The notes below the pieces were generated by a model that saw nothing but the letters and a program-made list of their open reading frames with translations, searched no databases and had not been told where the DNA came from. Below are positions 1 to 23,900 of a DNA stretch of 64,000 nt, piece after piece. Source of the stretch: Hexactinellida sp. DTS-2022 (lineage: Eukaryota; Porifera; Hexactinellida); assembly GCA_028753945.1 (NCBI GenBank), contig JAPNXP010000014.1:62001-126000 (forward strand). The letters run 5' to 3'. Position 1 is the stretch's first letter. Every line of letters begins with the position of its first letter. Made by a program: the position numbers and the translations under genes.

Positions 1-10143
<10,143 letters not shown>

Positions 10144-10180
10144 CAATATTATCTGAACTAGTTTGTGTATTAAGTAGTAA

Positions 10181-10402
10181 CACCTTGAGTACCAAGTGGC
10201 ACATAAAGTGGCATATTAAAGGGACACAATAGTACCAAATTCTACATTCATAAACCAGAGGTATTGCCTAGGAATTTGAGATTTAACACCTTTACAAGTG
10301 GCACAAAAGGTGGCACATTAAAGGGACACAATAGTTACCAAATTTTACATTCATTAACCATCCTAACAACCAGAGGTATCTCCTTAGGAATGTGTGATTT
10401 TA
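10181..10402. repeat. About 102-bp direct duplication spanning the PSMG3 stop codon
   Basis: GGGACACAATAGTACCAAAT (10221) recurs as GGGACACAATAGTTACCAAA (10323), 102 bases apart, with AAGTGGCACA, ACATTCAT and ACCAGAGGTAT around both. The copy nearer CHD matches the last PSMG3 codons but lacks the stop, so it is a relic of a partial 3' duplication in the 191-bp gap between the CHD and PSMG3 stops. Unit D has it too (54692-54913). Confidence 0.7.
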
Positions 10403-10691
10403 ATCCCAGGAACAACACCAGTGAATACTCGGGGGGAATAATCTCGATTATTGCGCGGGCGTACAAATGTGTCGGTGTGTCGTCTTTGCCCAAAAGTGTC
10501 GCAATCGAAGGTGTCACATCCGAATCCTCGATTTGTAGCCTGAGAGGGTGTTTGGCCAATAGGATTGTTCCTATTTTCTGTAGCTGGTTTAGCGACACAA
10601 TAATTGTGTCGGTGAACTTTAGGATTATAAGTTCGGTTCTAACACCGTTCAGCGAGTAAACTGATTGGTTGGATTCCGGCGGGAGGGACAT
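10335..10691 (-). CDS. PSMG3: Proteasome assembly chaperone 3 (PAC3/PSMG3), unit A, intact
   Basis: 118-residue single-exon gene, ATG at 10691 and TAA at 10335-10337. The family works as a PAC3-PAC4 pair that helps assemble the proteasome alpha-ring in the cytosol. Matching features are the small size (human about 122 residues), TELIILKFTDTIIVSLNQLQ followed by KIGTILLA, then LLGKDDTPTHLYARAIIEII, and the ending NECKIW, close to the CQVW ending known in vertebrates. The frame extends three codons upstream but only with GTG, so the ATG is chosen. It is convergent with CHD (191 bp between stops). Its ATG lies 214 bp from the LONP1 stop, in the same orientation. Similarity was judged from memory and is modest but runs end to end. 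Confidence 0.8.
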   Translation of the reverse strand: MSLPPESNQSVYSLNGVRTELIILKFTDTIIVSLNQLQKIGTILLAKHPLRLQIEDSDVTPSIATLLGKDDTPTHLYARAIIEIIPPEYSLVLFLGLKSHIPKEIPLVVRMVNECKIW

Positions 10692-10723
10692 CTGAGACAC
10701 AATTATAACACCTAACTATGCAA

Positions 10724-10758
<35 letters not shown>

Positions 10759-11089
10759 TAAACAGGATAATTGGAACTGAAACCAATTAAGAGGAGGGGA
10801 CAGATTACATTTAAACGGAGTGAAAATATTTAATCAAAAATCTAAAAGATTGCTAAGTGAAAAGCGTACCAAACAACACAAACAAACAACAACAACAACA
10901 ACAACTAAAATGCAATACCAAACACTTCTCTGTATTCTGACACGAAATGTATTTCCAGACCTGCCTTAATAGAATCCGACAGATCATAGAAATCGCTTTG
11001 ATTGGCTGACGGCAGAATTATCCGCTTAACACCTTCTCTCTTAGCCGCGATTAATTTCTCTTTTATCCCACCGACCGGAAGTACCTTTC

Positions 11090-11310
11090 CTAGAGAGATT
11101 AATCATAAAGTCACACCTCTGTAGAGAGATTAATCATAAAGTCACACCTCTATAGAGAGATTAATCATAAAGTCACACCTCTATAGAGAGATTAATCATA
11201 TATTCACACCTCTATAGAGAGATTAATCATATATTCACACCTCCATAGAGGGATTAATCATATATTCACACCTCTATAGAGGGATTAATCATATATTTAC
11301 ACCTCTATAG
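11090..11310. repeat. 31-bp minisatellite at the acceptor of the last LONP1 exon, unit A
   Basis: About seven units of AGAGATTAATCATAAAGTCA followed by CACCTCTATAG, period 31, beginning directly at the splice acceptor of the terminal exon (- strand). Units differ mainly by AAAGTC or TATTC. Counterparts: 31525-31775 (8 units), 40605-40855, 55598-55818 (7) and 62355-62605. Confidence 0.9.
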
Positions 11311-11849
11311 TGGTTCCGGAAATAAAGTTCCTATCCAACATTTGGAAAACGAATTTCACAATAACATGAATTTAAGCAAATACTAAGAATTTGATTAATT
11401 AATTAACTTAACGAACCTTTGCTAGTAAATATGGTCCAAAAACTAAGTATTTATTTATCAACAAGAACTAAACAAGTATTAATTAACCGGAACTGTTGAC
11501 GGTACACACGAGACTGTGCCTATAAATAGAACTAACCTGTGAGAGAAATCTCGCCAGTCATCGCGAGATCCGGTTTCACGGGGCGTCCGGTAGCTAGCGA
11601 CAGCAGAGAGGTAACCATGGTAACGCCAGCGGAGGGACCGTCTTTGGGAGTGGCCCCCTCCGGGACATGCAAATGCACCGCATTCCGATCGAAGTACTCC
11701 GTATCCGGGCAAACGTCAGCTATAAATAGAGGACAAAGCAATCAAATAAATTATTCTTATTTCTTTATGATAGCGATTCCCAACCGTTTAAAAATATCCG
11801 GAAAAACTAACAAACAAACAACCATCCAACAATCTAGTGTTCTCTAGTA

Positions 11850-11920
11850 GTAAGCTCGCCTTTTAGCAAGCAAATTAGTGTAAAATGCGACTTGCTATTA
11901 TGCGAACACCACTGTATGTA
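11850..11920. mobile_element. Small MITE-like fragment, inverse to 5439-5515
   Basis: Contains TAGCAAGCAAATTAGTGTAA, AATGCGACTTGCTATTATGC and GAACACCACTGTA, the reverse of the 5439 family. The same copy is fixed in the satellite-bearing intron of units B-E (about 32316, 41396, 56356 and 63146). Confidence 0.55.
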
Positions 11921-11985
11921 TAATTAGTATATAATCACGCTATTATAGCCAGGTAACAATAATTACAGTTAAGTCAAGATCTGCA

Positions 11986-14900
11986 ACTTTATAATATTGT
12001 ACGCATTTTGCGTACAATATACAGCACATTATATACAGTAGACCTTCGTTGGGATTCGAAATTTATTATATCCACTTTATAATATTGTACGCATTTTGCG
12101 TACAATATACAGCACATTATATACAGTGGACCTTCGTTGAGATTCGAAATTCATTATATCCACTTTATAATATTGTACGCATTTTGCGTACAATATACAG
12201 CACATTATATACAGTGGACCTTCGTTGAGATTCGAAATTCATTATATCCACTTTATAATATTGTACGCATTTTGCGTACAATATACAGCACATTATATAC
12301 AGTAGACCTTCGTTGGGATTCGAAATTCATTATATCCACTTTATAATATTGTACGCATTTTGCGTACAATATACAGCACATTATATACAGTAGACCTTCG
12401 TTGGGATTCGAAATTCATTATATCCACTTTATAATATTGTACGCATTTTGCGTACAATATACAGCACATTATATACAGTAGACCTTCGTTGGGATTCGAA
12501 ATTTATTATATCCACTTTATAATATTGTACGCATTTTGCGTACAATATACAGCACATTATATACAGTAGACCTTCGTTGGGATTCGAAATTCATTATATC
12601 CACTTTATAATATTGTACGCATTTTGCGTACAATATACAGCACATTATATACAGTAGACCTTCGTTGAGATTCGAAATTCATTATATCCACTTTATAATA
12701 TTGTACGCATTTTGCGTACAATATACAGCACATTATATACAGTGGACCTTCGTTGAGATTCGAAATTCATTATATCCACTTTATAATATTGTACGCATTT
12801 TGCGTACAATATACAGCACATTATATACAGTAGTCCTTCGTTGGGATTCGAAATTCATTATATCCACTTTATAATATTGTACGCATTTTGCGTACAATAT
12901 ACAGCACATTATATACAGTAGACCTTCGTTGAGAAACGAAATTCATTATATCCACTTTATAATATTGTACGCATTTTGCGTACAATATACAGCACATTAT
13001 ATACAGTGGACCTTCGTTGAGATTCGAAATTCATTATATCCACTTTATAATATTGTACGCATTTTGCGTACAATATACAGCACATTATATACAGTAGACC
13101 TTCGATAAGATTCGAAATTCATTATATCCACTTTATAATATTGTACGCATTTTGCGTACAATATACAGCACATTATATACAGTGGACCTTCGTTGGGATT
13201 CGAAATTCATTATATCCACTTTATAATATTGTACGCATTTTGCGTACAATATACAGCACATTATATACAGTGGACCTTCGTTGAGATTCGAAATTCATTA
13301 TATCCACTTTATAATATTGTACGCATTTTGCGTACAATATACAGCACATTATATACAGTAGACCTTCGTTGGGATTCGAAATTCATTATATCCACTTTAT
13401 AATATTGTACGCATTTTGCGTACAATGTACAGCACATTATATACAGTGGACCTTCGTTGAGATTCGAAATTCATTATATCCACTTTATAATATTGTACGC
13501 ATTTTGCGTACAATATACAGCACATTATATACAGTAGACCTTCGTTGGGATTCGAAATTCATTATATCCACTTTATAATATTGTACGCATTTTGCGTACA
13601 ATATACAGCACATTATATACAGTGGACCTTCGTTGAGATTCGAAATTCATTATATCCACTTTATAATATTGTACGCATTTTGCGTACAATATACAGCACA
13701 TTATATACAGTAGACCGTCGTAGAGATTAGAAATTCATTATATCCACTTTATAATATTGTACGCATTTTGCGTACAATGTACAGCACATTATATACAGTG
13801 GACCTTCGTTGAGATTCGAAATTCATTATATCCACTTTATAATATTGTACGCATTTTGCGTACAATATACAGCACATTATATACAGTGGACCTTCGTTGA
13901 GATTCGAAATTCATTATATCCACTTTATAATATTGTACGCATTTTGCGTACAATATACAGCACATTATATACAGTAGACCTTCGTTGGGATTCGAAATTC
14001 ATTATATCCACTTTATAATATTGTACGCATTTTGCGTACAATATACAGCACATTATATACAGTAGACCGTCGTTGAGATTCGAAATTCATTATATCCACT
14101 TTATAATATTGTACGCATTTTGCGTACAATGTACAGCACATTATATACAGTGGACCTTCGTTGAGATTCGAAATTCATTATATCCACTTTATAATATTGT
14201 ACGCATTTTGCGTACAATATACAGCACATTATATACAGTAGACCTTCGTTGAGATTCGAAATTCATTATATCCACTTTATAATATTGTACGCATTTTGCG
14301 TACAATATACAGCACATTATTTACAGTGGACCTTCGTTGGGATTCGAAATTTATTATATCCACTTTATAATATTGTACGCATTTTGCGTACAATATACAG
14401 CACATTATATACAGTGGACCTTTGTTGAGATTCGAAATTCATTATATCCACTTTATAATATTGTACGCATTTTGCGTACAATATACAGCACATTATATAC
14501 AGTAGACCTTCGTTGAGATTCGAAATTCATTATATCCACTTTATAATATTGTACGCATTTTGCGTACAATATACAGCACATTATATACAGTGGACCTTCG
14601 TTGAGATTCGAAATTCATTATATCCACTTTATAATATTGTACGCATTTTGCGTACAATATACAGCACATTATATACAGTAGACCTTCGATAAGAATCGAA
14701 ATTCATTATATCCACTTTATAATATTGTACGCATTTTGCGTACAATATACTGCACATTATATACAGTGGACCTTCGTTGAGATTCGAAATTCATTATATC
14801 CACTTTATAATATTGTACGCATTTTGCGTACAATATACAGCACATTATATACAGTAGACCTTCGTTGGGATTCGAAATTCATTATATCCACTTTATAATA

Positions 14901-17900
14901 TTGTACGCATTTTGCGTACAATGTACAGCACATTATATACAGTGGACCTTCGTTGAGATTCGAAATTTATTATATCCACTTTATAATATTGTACGCATTT
15001 TGCGTACAATATACAGCACATTATATACAGTAGACCTTCGTTGGGATTCGAAATTCATTATATCCACTTTATAATATTGTACGCATTTTGCGTACAATAT
15101 ACAGCACATTATATACAGTGGACCTTCGTTGAGATTCGAAATTCATTATATCCACTTTATAATATTGTACGCATTTTGCGTACAATATACAGCACATTAT
15201 ATACAGTAGACCGTCGTTGAGATTAGAAATTCATTATATCCACTTTATAATATTGTACGCATTTTGCGTACAATGTACAGCACATTATTTACAGTGGACC
15301 TTCGTTGGGATTCGAAATTTATTATATCCACTTTATAATATTGTACGCATTTTGCGTACAATATACAGTACATTATATACAGTAGACCTTCGTTGGGATT
15401 CGAAATTCATTATATCCACTTTATAATATTGTACGCATTTTGCGTACAATATACAGCACATTATTTACAGTGGACCTTCGTTGGGATTCGAAATTTATTA
15501 TATCCACTTTATAATATTGTACGCATTTTGCGTACAATATACAGCACATTATATACAGTGGACCTTCGTTGAGATTCGAAATTCATTATATCCACTTTAT
15601 AATATTGTACGCATTTTGCGTACAATATACAGCACATTATATACAGTGGACCTTCGTTGAGATTCGAAATTCATTATATCCACTTTATAATATTGTACGC
15701 ATTTTGCGTACAATATACAGCACATTATATACAGTAGACCTTCGTTGAGATTCGAAATTCATTATATCCACTTTATAATATTGTACGCATTTTGCGTACA
15801 ATATACAGCACATTATTTACAGTGGACCTTCGTTGGGATTCGAAATTTATTATATCCACTTTATAATATTGTACGCATTTTGCGTACAATATACAGCACA
15901 TTATATACAGTGGACCTTCGTTGAGATTCGAAATTCATTATATCCACTTTATAATATTGTACGCATTTTGCGTACAATATACAGCACATTATATACAGTA
16001 GACCGTCGTTGAGAAAAGAAATTCATTATATCCACTTTATAATATTGTACGCATTTTGCGTACAATATACAGCACATTATATACAGTGGACCTTCGTTGA
16101 GATTCGAAATTCATTATATCCACTTTATAATATTGTACGCATTTTGCGTACAATGTACAGCACATTATATACAGTGGACCTTCGTTGAGATTCGAAATTC
16201 ATTATATCCACTTTATAATATTGTACGCATTTTGCGTACAATATACAGTACATTATATACAGTAGACCTTCGTTGGGATTCGAAATTCATTATATCCACT
16301 TTATAATATTGTACGCATTTTGCGTACAATATACAGCACATTATATACAGTGGACCTTCGTTGAGATTCGAAATTCATTATATCCACTTTATAATATTGT
16401 ACGCATTTTGCGTACAATATACAGCACATTATATACAGTGGACCTTCGTTGAGATTAGAAATTCATTATATCCACTTTATAATATTGTACGCATTTTGCG
16501 TACAATATACAGCACATTATATACAGTAGACCTTCGTTGGGATTCGAAATTCATTATATCCACTTTATAATATTGTACGCATTTTGCGTACAATGTACAG
16601 CACATTATATACAGTGGACCTTCGTTGAGATTCGAAATTCATTATATCCACTTTATAATATTGTACGCATTTTGCGTACAATATACAGCACATTATATAC
16701 AGTAGACCTTCGTTGGGATTCGAAATTCATTATATCCACTTTATAATATTGTACGCATTTTGCGTACAATATACAGCACATTATATACAGTGGACCTTCG
16801 TTGAGATTCGAAATTCATTATATCCACTTTATAATATTGTACGCATTTTGCGTACAATATACAGCACATTATATACAGTGGACCTTCGTTGAGATTAGAA
16901 ATTCAATATATCCACTTTATAATATTGTACGCATTTTGCGTACAATATACAGCACATTATATACAGTAGACCGTCGTTGAGATTAGAAATTCAATATATC
17001 CACTTTATAATATTGTACGCATTTTGCGTACAATGTACAGCACATTATTTACAGTGGACCTTCGTTGGGATTCGAAATTTATTATATCCACTTTATAATA
17101 TTGTACGCATTTTGCGTACAATATACAGCACATTATATACAGTGGACCTTCGTTGAGATTCGAAATTCATTATATCCACTTTATAATATTGTACGCATTT
17201 TGCGTACAATATACAGCACATTATTTACAGTGGACCTTCGTTGGGATTCGAAATTTATTATATCCACTTTATAATATTGTACGCATTTTGCGTACAATAT
17301 ACAGCACATTATATACAGTGGACCTTTGTTGAGATTCGAAATTCATTATATCCACTTTATAATATTGTACGCATTTTGCGTACAATATACAGCACATTAT
17401 ATACAGTAGACCTTCGTTGAGATTCGAAATTCATTATATCCACTTTATAATATTGTACGCATTTTGCGTACAATATACAGCACATTATATACAGTGGACC
17501 TTCGTTGAGATTCGAAATTCATTATATCCACTTTATAATATTGTACGCATTTTGCGTACAATATACAGCACATTATATACAGTAGTCCTTCGTTGGGATT
17601 CGAAATTCATTATATCCACTTTATAATATTGTACGCATTTTGCGTACAATATACAGCACATTATATACAGTGGACCTTCGTTGAGATTCGAAATTCATTA
17701 TATCCACTTTATAATATTGTACGCATTTTGCGTACAATATACAGCACATTATATACAGTAGACCTTCGTTGGGATTCGAAATTCATTATATCCACTTTAT
17801 AATATTGTACGCATTTTGCGTACAATGTACAGCACATTATATACAGTGGACCTTCGTTGAGATTCGAAATTCATTATATCCACTTTATAATATTGTACGC

Positions 17901-20900
17901 ATTTTGCGTACAATATACAGCACATTATATACAGTAGTCCTTCGTTGGGATTCGAAATTCATTATATCCACTTTATAATATTGTACGCATTTTGCGTACA
18001 ATGTACAGCACATTATATACAGTGGACCTTCGTTGAGATTCGAAATTCATTATATCCACTTTATAATATTGTACGCATTTTGCGTACAATATACAGCACA
18101 TTATATACAGTAGACCTTCGTTGGGATTCGAAATTCATTATATCCACTTTATAATATTGTACGCATTTTGCGTACAATGTACAGCACATTATATACAGTG
18201 GACCTTCGTTGAGATTCGAAATTCATTATATCCACTTTATAATATTGTACGCATTTTGCGTACAATATACAGCACATTATATACAGTAGTCCTTCGTTGG
18301 GATTCGAAATTCATTATATCCACTTTATAATATTGTACGCATTTTGCGTACAATATACAGCACATTATATACAGTGGACCTTCGTTGAGATTCGAAATTC
18401 ATTATATCCACTTTATAATATTGTACGCATTTTGCGTACAATATACAGCACATTATATACAGTAGACCTTCGATAAGATTCGAAATTCATTATATCCACT
18501 TTATAATATTGTACGCATTTTGCGTACAATATACAGCACATTATTTACAGTGGACCTTCGTTGGGATTCGAAATTTATTATATCCACTTTATAATATTGT
18601 ACGCATTTTGCGTACAATATACAGCACATTATATACAGTGGACCTTCGTTGGGATTCGAAATTCATTATATCCACTTTATAATATTGTACGCATTTTGCG
18701 TACAATATACAGCACATTATTTACAGTGGACCTTCGTTGGGATTCGAAATTTATTATATCCACTTTATAATATTGTACGCATTTTGCGTACAATATACAG
18801 CACATTATATACAGTAGACCTTCGTTGAGATTCGAAATTCATTATATCCACTTTATAATATTGTACGCATTTTGCGTACAATATACAGCACATTATTTAC
18901 AGTGGACCTTCGTTGGGATTCGAAATTTATTATATCCACTTTATAATATTGTACGCATTTTGCGTACAATATACAGCACATTATATACAGTGGACCTTCG
19001 TTGGGATTCGAAATTCATTATATCCACTTTATAATATTGTACGCATTTTGCGTACAATATACAGCACATTATATACAGTAGACCTTCGTTGAGATTCGAA
19101 ATTCATTATATCCACTTTATAATATTGTACGCATTTTGCGTACAATATACAGCACATTATTTACAGTGGACCTTCGTTGGGATTCGAAATTTATTATATC
19201 CACTTTATAATATTGTACGCATTTTGCGTACAATATACAGCACATTATTTACAGTGGACCTTCGTTGGGATTCGAAATTCATTATATCCACTTTATAATA
19301 TTGTACGCATTTTGCGTACAATATACAGCACATTATATACAGTAGACCTTCGTTGAGATTCGAAATTCATTATATCCACTTTATAATATTGTACGCATTT
19401 TGCGTACAATATACAGCACATTATATACAGTGGACCTTCGTTGAGATTCGAAATTCATTATATCCACTTTATAATATTGTACGCATTTTGCGTACAATAT
19501 ACAGCACATTATATACAGTAGACCTTCGTTGAGAAACGAAATTTATTATATCCACTTTATAATATTGTACGCATTTTGCGTACAATATACAGCACATTAT
19601 ATACAGTAGACCTTCGTTGAGATTCGAAATTCATTATATCCACTTTATAATATTGTACGCATTTTGCGTACAATATACAGCACATTATTTACAGTGGACC
19701 TTCGTTGGGATTCGAAATTTATTATATCCACTTTATAATATTGTACGCATTTTGCGTACAATATACAGCACATTATATACAGTGGACCTTCGTTGAGATT
19801 CGAAATTCATTATATCCACTTTATAATATTGTACGCATTTTGCGTACAATATACAGCACATTATATACAGTAGACCTTCGTTGAGATTCGAAATTCATTA
19901 TATCCACTTTATAATATTGTACGCATTTTGCGTACAATATACAGCACATTATATACAGTAGACCTTCGTTGAGATTCGAAATTCATTATATCCACTTTAT
20001 AATATTGTACGCATTTTGCGTACAATATACAGCACATTATATACAGTGGACCTTCGTTGAGATTCGAAATTCATTATATCCACTTTATAATATTGTACGC
20101 ATTTTGCGTACAATATACAGCACATTATATACAGTAGACCGTCGTTGAGATTAGAAATTCATTATATCCACTTTATAATATTGTACGCATTTTGCGTACA
20201 ATGTACAGCACATTATATACAGTGGACCTTCGTTGAGATTCGAAATTTATTATATCCACTTTATAATATTGTACGCATTTTGCGTACAATATACAGCACA
20301 TTATATACAGTAGACCTTCGTTGAGATTCGAAATTCATTATATCCACTTTATAATATTGTACGCATTTTGCGTACAATATACAGCACATTATTTACAGTG
20401 GACCTTCGTTGGGATTCGAAATTTATTATATCCACTTTATAATATTGTACGCATTTTGCGTACAATATACAGCACATTATATACAGTGGACCTTCGTTGG
20501 GATTCGAAATTCATTATATCCACTTTATAATATTGTACGCATTTTGCGTACAATATACAGCACATTATATACAGTAGACCTTCGTTGAGATTCGAAATTC
20601 ATTATATCCACTTTATAATATTGTACGCATTTTGCGTACAATATACAGCACATTATATACAGTGGACCTTCGTTGAGATTCGAAATTCATTATATCCACT
20701 TTATAATATTGTACGCATTTTGCGTACAATATACAGCACATTATATACAGTAGACCTTCGTTGAAAACGAAATTCATTATATCCACTTTATAATATTGTA
20801 CGCATTTTGCGTACAATATACAGCACATTATTTACAGTGGACCTTCGTTGGGATTCGAAATTTATTATATCCACTTTATAATATTGTACGCATTTTGCGT

Positions 20901-23900
20901 ACAATATACAGCACATTATTTACAGTAGACCTTCGTTGAGATTCGAAATTCATTATATCCACTTTATAATATTGTACGCATTTTGCGTACAATATACAGC
21001 ACATTATATACAGTAGACCTTCGTTGAGAAACGAAATTCATTATATCCACTTTATAATATTGTACGCATTTTGCGTACAATATACAGCACATTATATACA
21101 GTGGACCTTCGTTGAGATTCGAAATTCATTATATCCACTTTATAATATTGTACGCATTTTGCGTACAATATACAGCACATTATATACAGTAGACCTTCGT
21201 TGAGATTCGAAATTCATTATATCCACTTTATAATATTGTACGCATTTTGCGTACAATATACAGCACATTATTTACAGTAGACCTTCGTTGGGATTCGAAA
21301 TTCATTATATCCACTTTATAATATTGTACGCATTTTGCGTACAATATACAGCACATTATATACAGTAGACCTTCGTTGAGATTCGAAATTCATTATATCC
21401 ACTTTATAATATTGTACGCATTTTGCGTACAATATACAGCACATTATTTACAGTAGACCTTCGTTGGGATTCGAAATTCATTATATCCACTTTATAATAT
21501 TGTACGCATTTTGCGTACAATATACAGCACATTATATACAGTGGACCTTCGTTGGGATTCGAAATTTATTATATCTACTTTATAATATTGTACGCATTTT
21601 GCGTACAATATACAGCACATTATATACAGTAGACCTTCGTTGGGATTCGAAATTTATTATATCTACTTTATAATATTGTACGCATTTTGCGTACAATATA
21701 CAGCACATTATATACAGTAGACCTTCGTTGGGATTCGAAATTTATTATATCCACTTTATAATATTGTACGCATTTTGCGTACAATATACAGCACATTATA
21801 TACAGTGGACCTTCGTTGGGATTCGAAATTTATTATATCTACTTTATAATATTGTACGCATTTTGCGTACAATATACAGCACATTATATACAGTAGACCT
21901 TCGTTGGGATTCGAAATTTATTATATCTACTTTATAATATTGTACGCATTTTGCGTACAATATACAGCACATTATATACAGTAGACCTTCGTTGGGATTC
22001 GAAATTTATTATATCTACTTTATAATATTGTACGCATTTTGCGTACAATATACAGCACATTATATACAGTAGACCTTCGTTGAGATTCGAAATTCATTAT
22101 ATCCACTTTATAATATTGTACGCATTTTGCGTACAATATACAGCACATTATATACAGTAGACCTTCGTTGGGATTCGAAATTTATTATATCTACTTTATA
22201 ATATTGTACGCATTTTGCGTACAATATATAGCACATTATATACAGTAGACCTTCGTTGAGATTCGAAATTCATTATATCCACTTTATAATATTGTACGCA
22301 TTTTGCGTACAATATACAGCACATTATTTACAGTAGACCTTCGTTGGGATTCGAAATTCATTATATCCACTTTATAATATTGTACGCATTTTGCGTACAA
22401 TATACAGCACATTATATACAGTAGACCTTCGTTGGGATTCGAAATTTATTATATCTACTTTATAATATTGTACGCATTTTGCGTACAATATACAGCACAT
22501 TATATACAGTAGACCTTCGTTGAGATTCGAAATTCATTATATCCACTTTATAATATTGTACGCATTTTGCGTACAATATACAGCACATTATATACAGTAG
22601 ACCTTCGTTGGGATTCGAAATTTATTATATCTACTTTATAATATTGTACGCATTTTGCGTACAATATATAGCACATTATATACAGTAGACCTTCGTTGAG
22701 ATTCGAAATTCATTATATCCACTTTATAATATTGTACGCATTTTGCGTACAATATACAGCACATTATTTACAGTAGACCTTCGTTGGGATTCGAAATTCA
22801 TTATATCCACTTTATAATATTGTACGCATTTTGCGTACAATATACAGCACATTATATACAGTAGACCTTCGTTGGGATTCGAAATTTATTATATCTACTT
22901 TATAATATTGTACGCATTTTGCGTACAATATACAGCACATTATATACAGTAGACCTTCGTTGAGATTCGAAATTTATTATATCCACTTTATAATATTGTA
23001 CGCATTTTGCGTACAATATACAGCACATTATATACAGTGGACCTTCGTTGAGATTCGAAATTCATTATATCCACTTTATAATATTGTAAGCATTTTGCGT
23101 ACAATATACAGCACATTATATACAGTAGACCTTCGTTGAGATTCGAAATTCATTATATCCACTTTATAATATTGTACGCATTTTGCGTACAATATACAGC
23201 ACATTATTTACAGTAGACCTTCGTTGGGATTCGAAATTCATTATATCCACTTTATAATATTGTACGCATTTTGCGTACAATATACAGCACATTATATACA
23301 GTGGACCTTCGTTGGGATTCGAAATTTATTATATCTACTTTATAATATTGTACGCATTTTGCGTACAATATACAGCACATTATATACAGTGGACCTTCGT
23401 TGGGATTCGAAATTTATTATATCTACTTTATAATATTGTACGCATTTTGCGTACAATATACAGCACATTATATACAGTAGACCTTCGTTGGGATTCGAAA
23501 TTTATTATATCCACTTTATAATATTGTACGCATTTTGCGTACAATATACAGCACATTATATACAGTGGACCTTCGTTGGGATTCGAAATTTATTATATCC
23601 ACTTTATAATATTGTACGCATTTTGCGTACAATATACAGCACATTATATACAGTGGACCTTCGTTGGGATTCGAAATTTATTATATCTACTTTATAATAT
23701 TGTACGCATTTTGCGTACAATATACAGCACATTATATACAGTAGACCTTCGTTGGGATTCGAAATTTATTATATCTACTTTATAATATTGTACGCATTTT
23801 GCGTACAATATACAGCACATTATATACAGTAGACCTTCGTTGGGATTCGAAATTTATTATATCTACTTTATAATATTGTACGCATTTTGCGTACAATATA

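Noticed and set aside
12028-12060. CENP-B box in the satellite (TTCGTTGGGATTCGA)
   Set aside because: Only the leading TTCG fits. The required central A and the CGGG core are missing, so a centromere-protein site is not supported.
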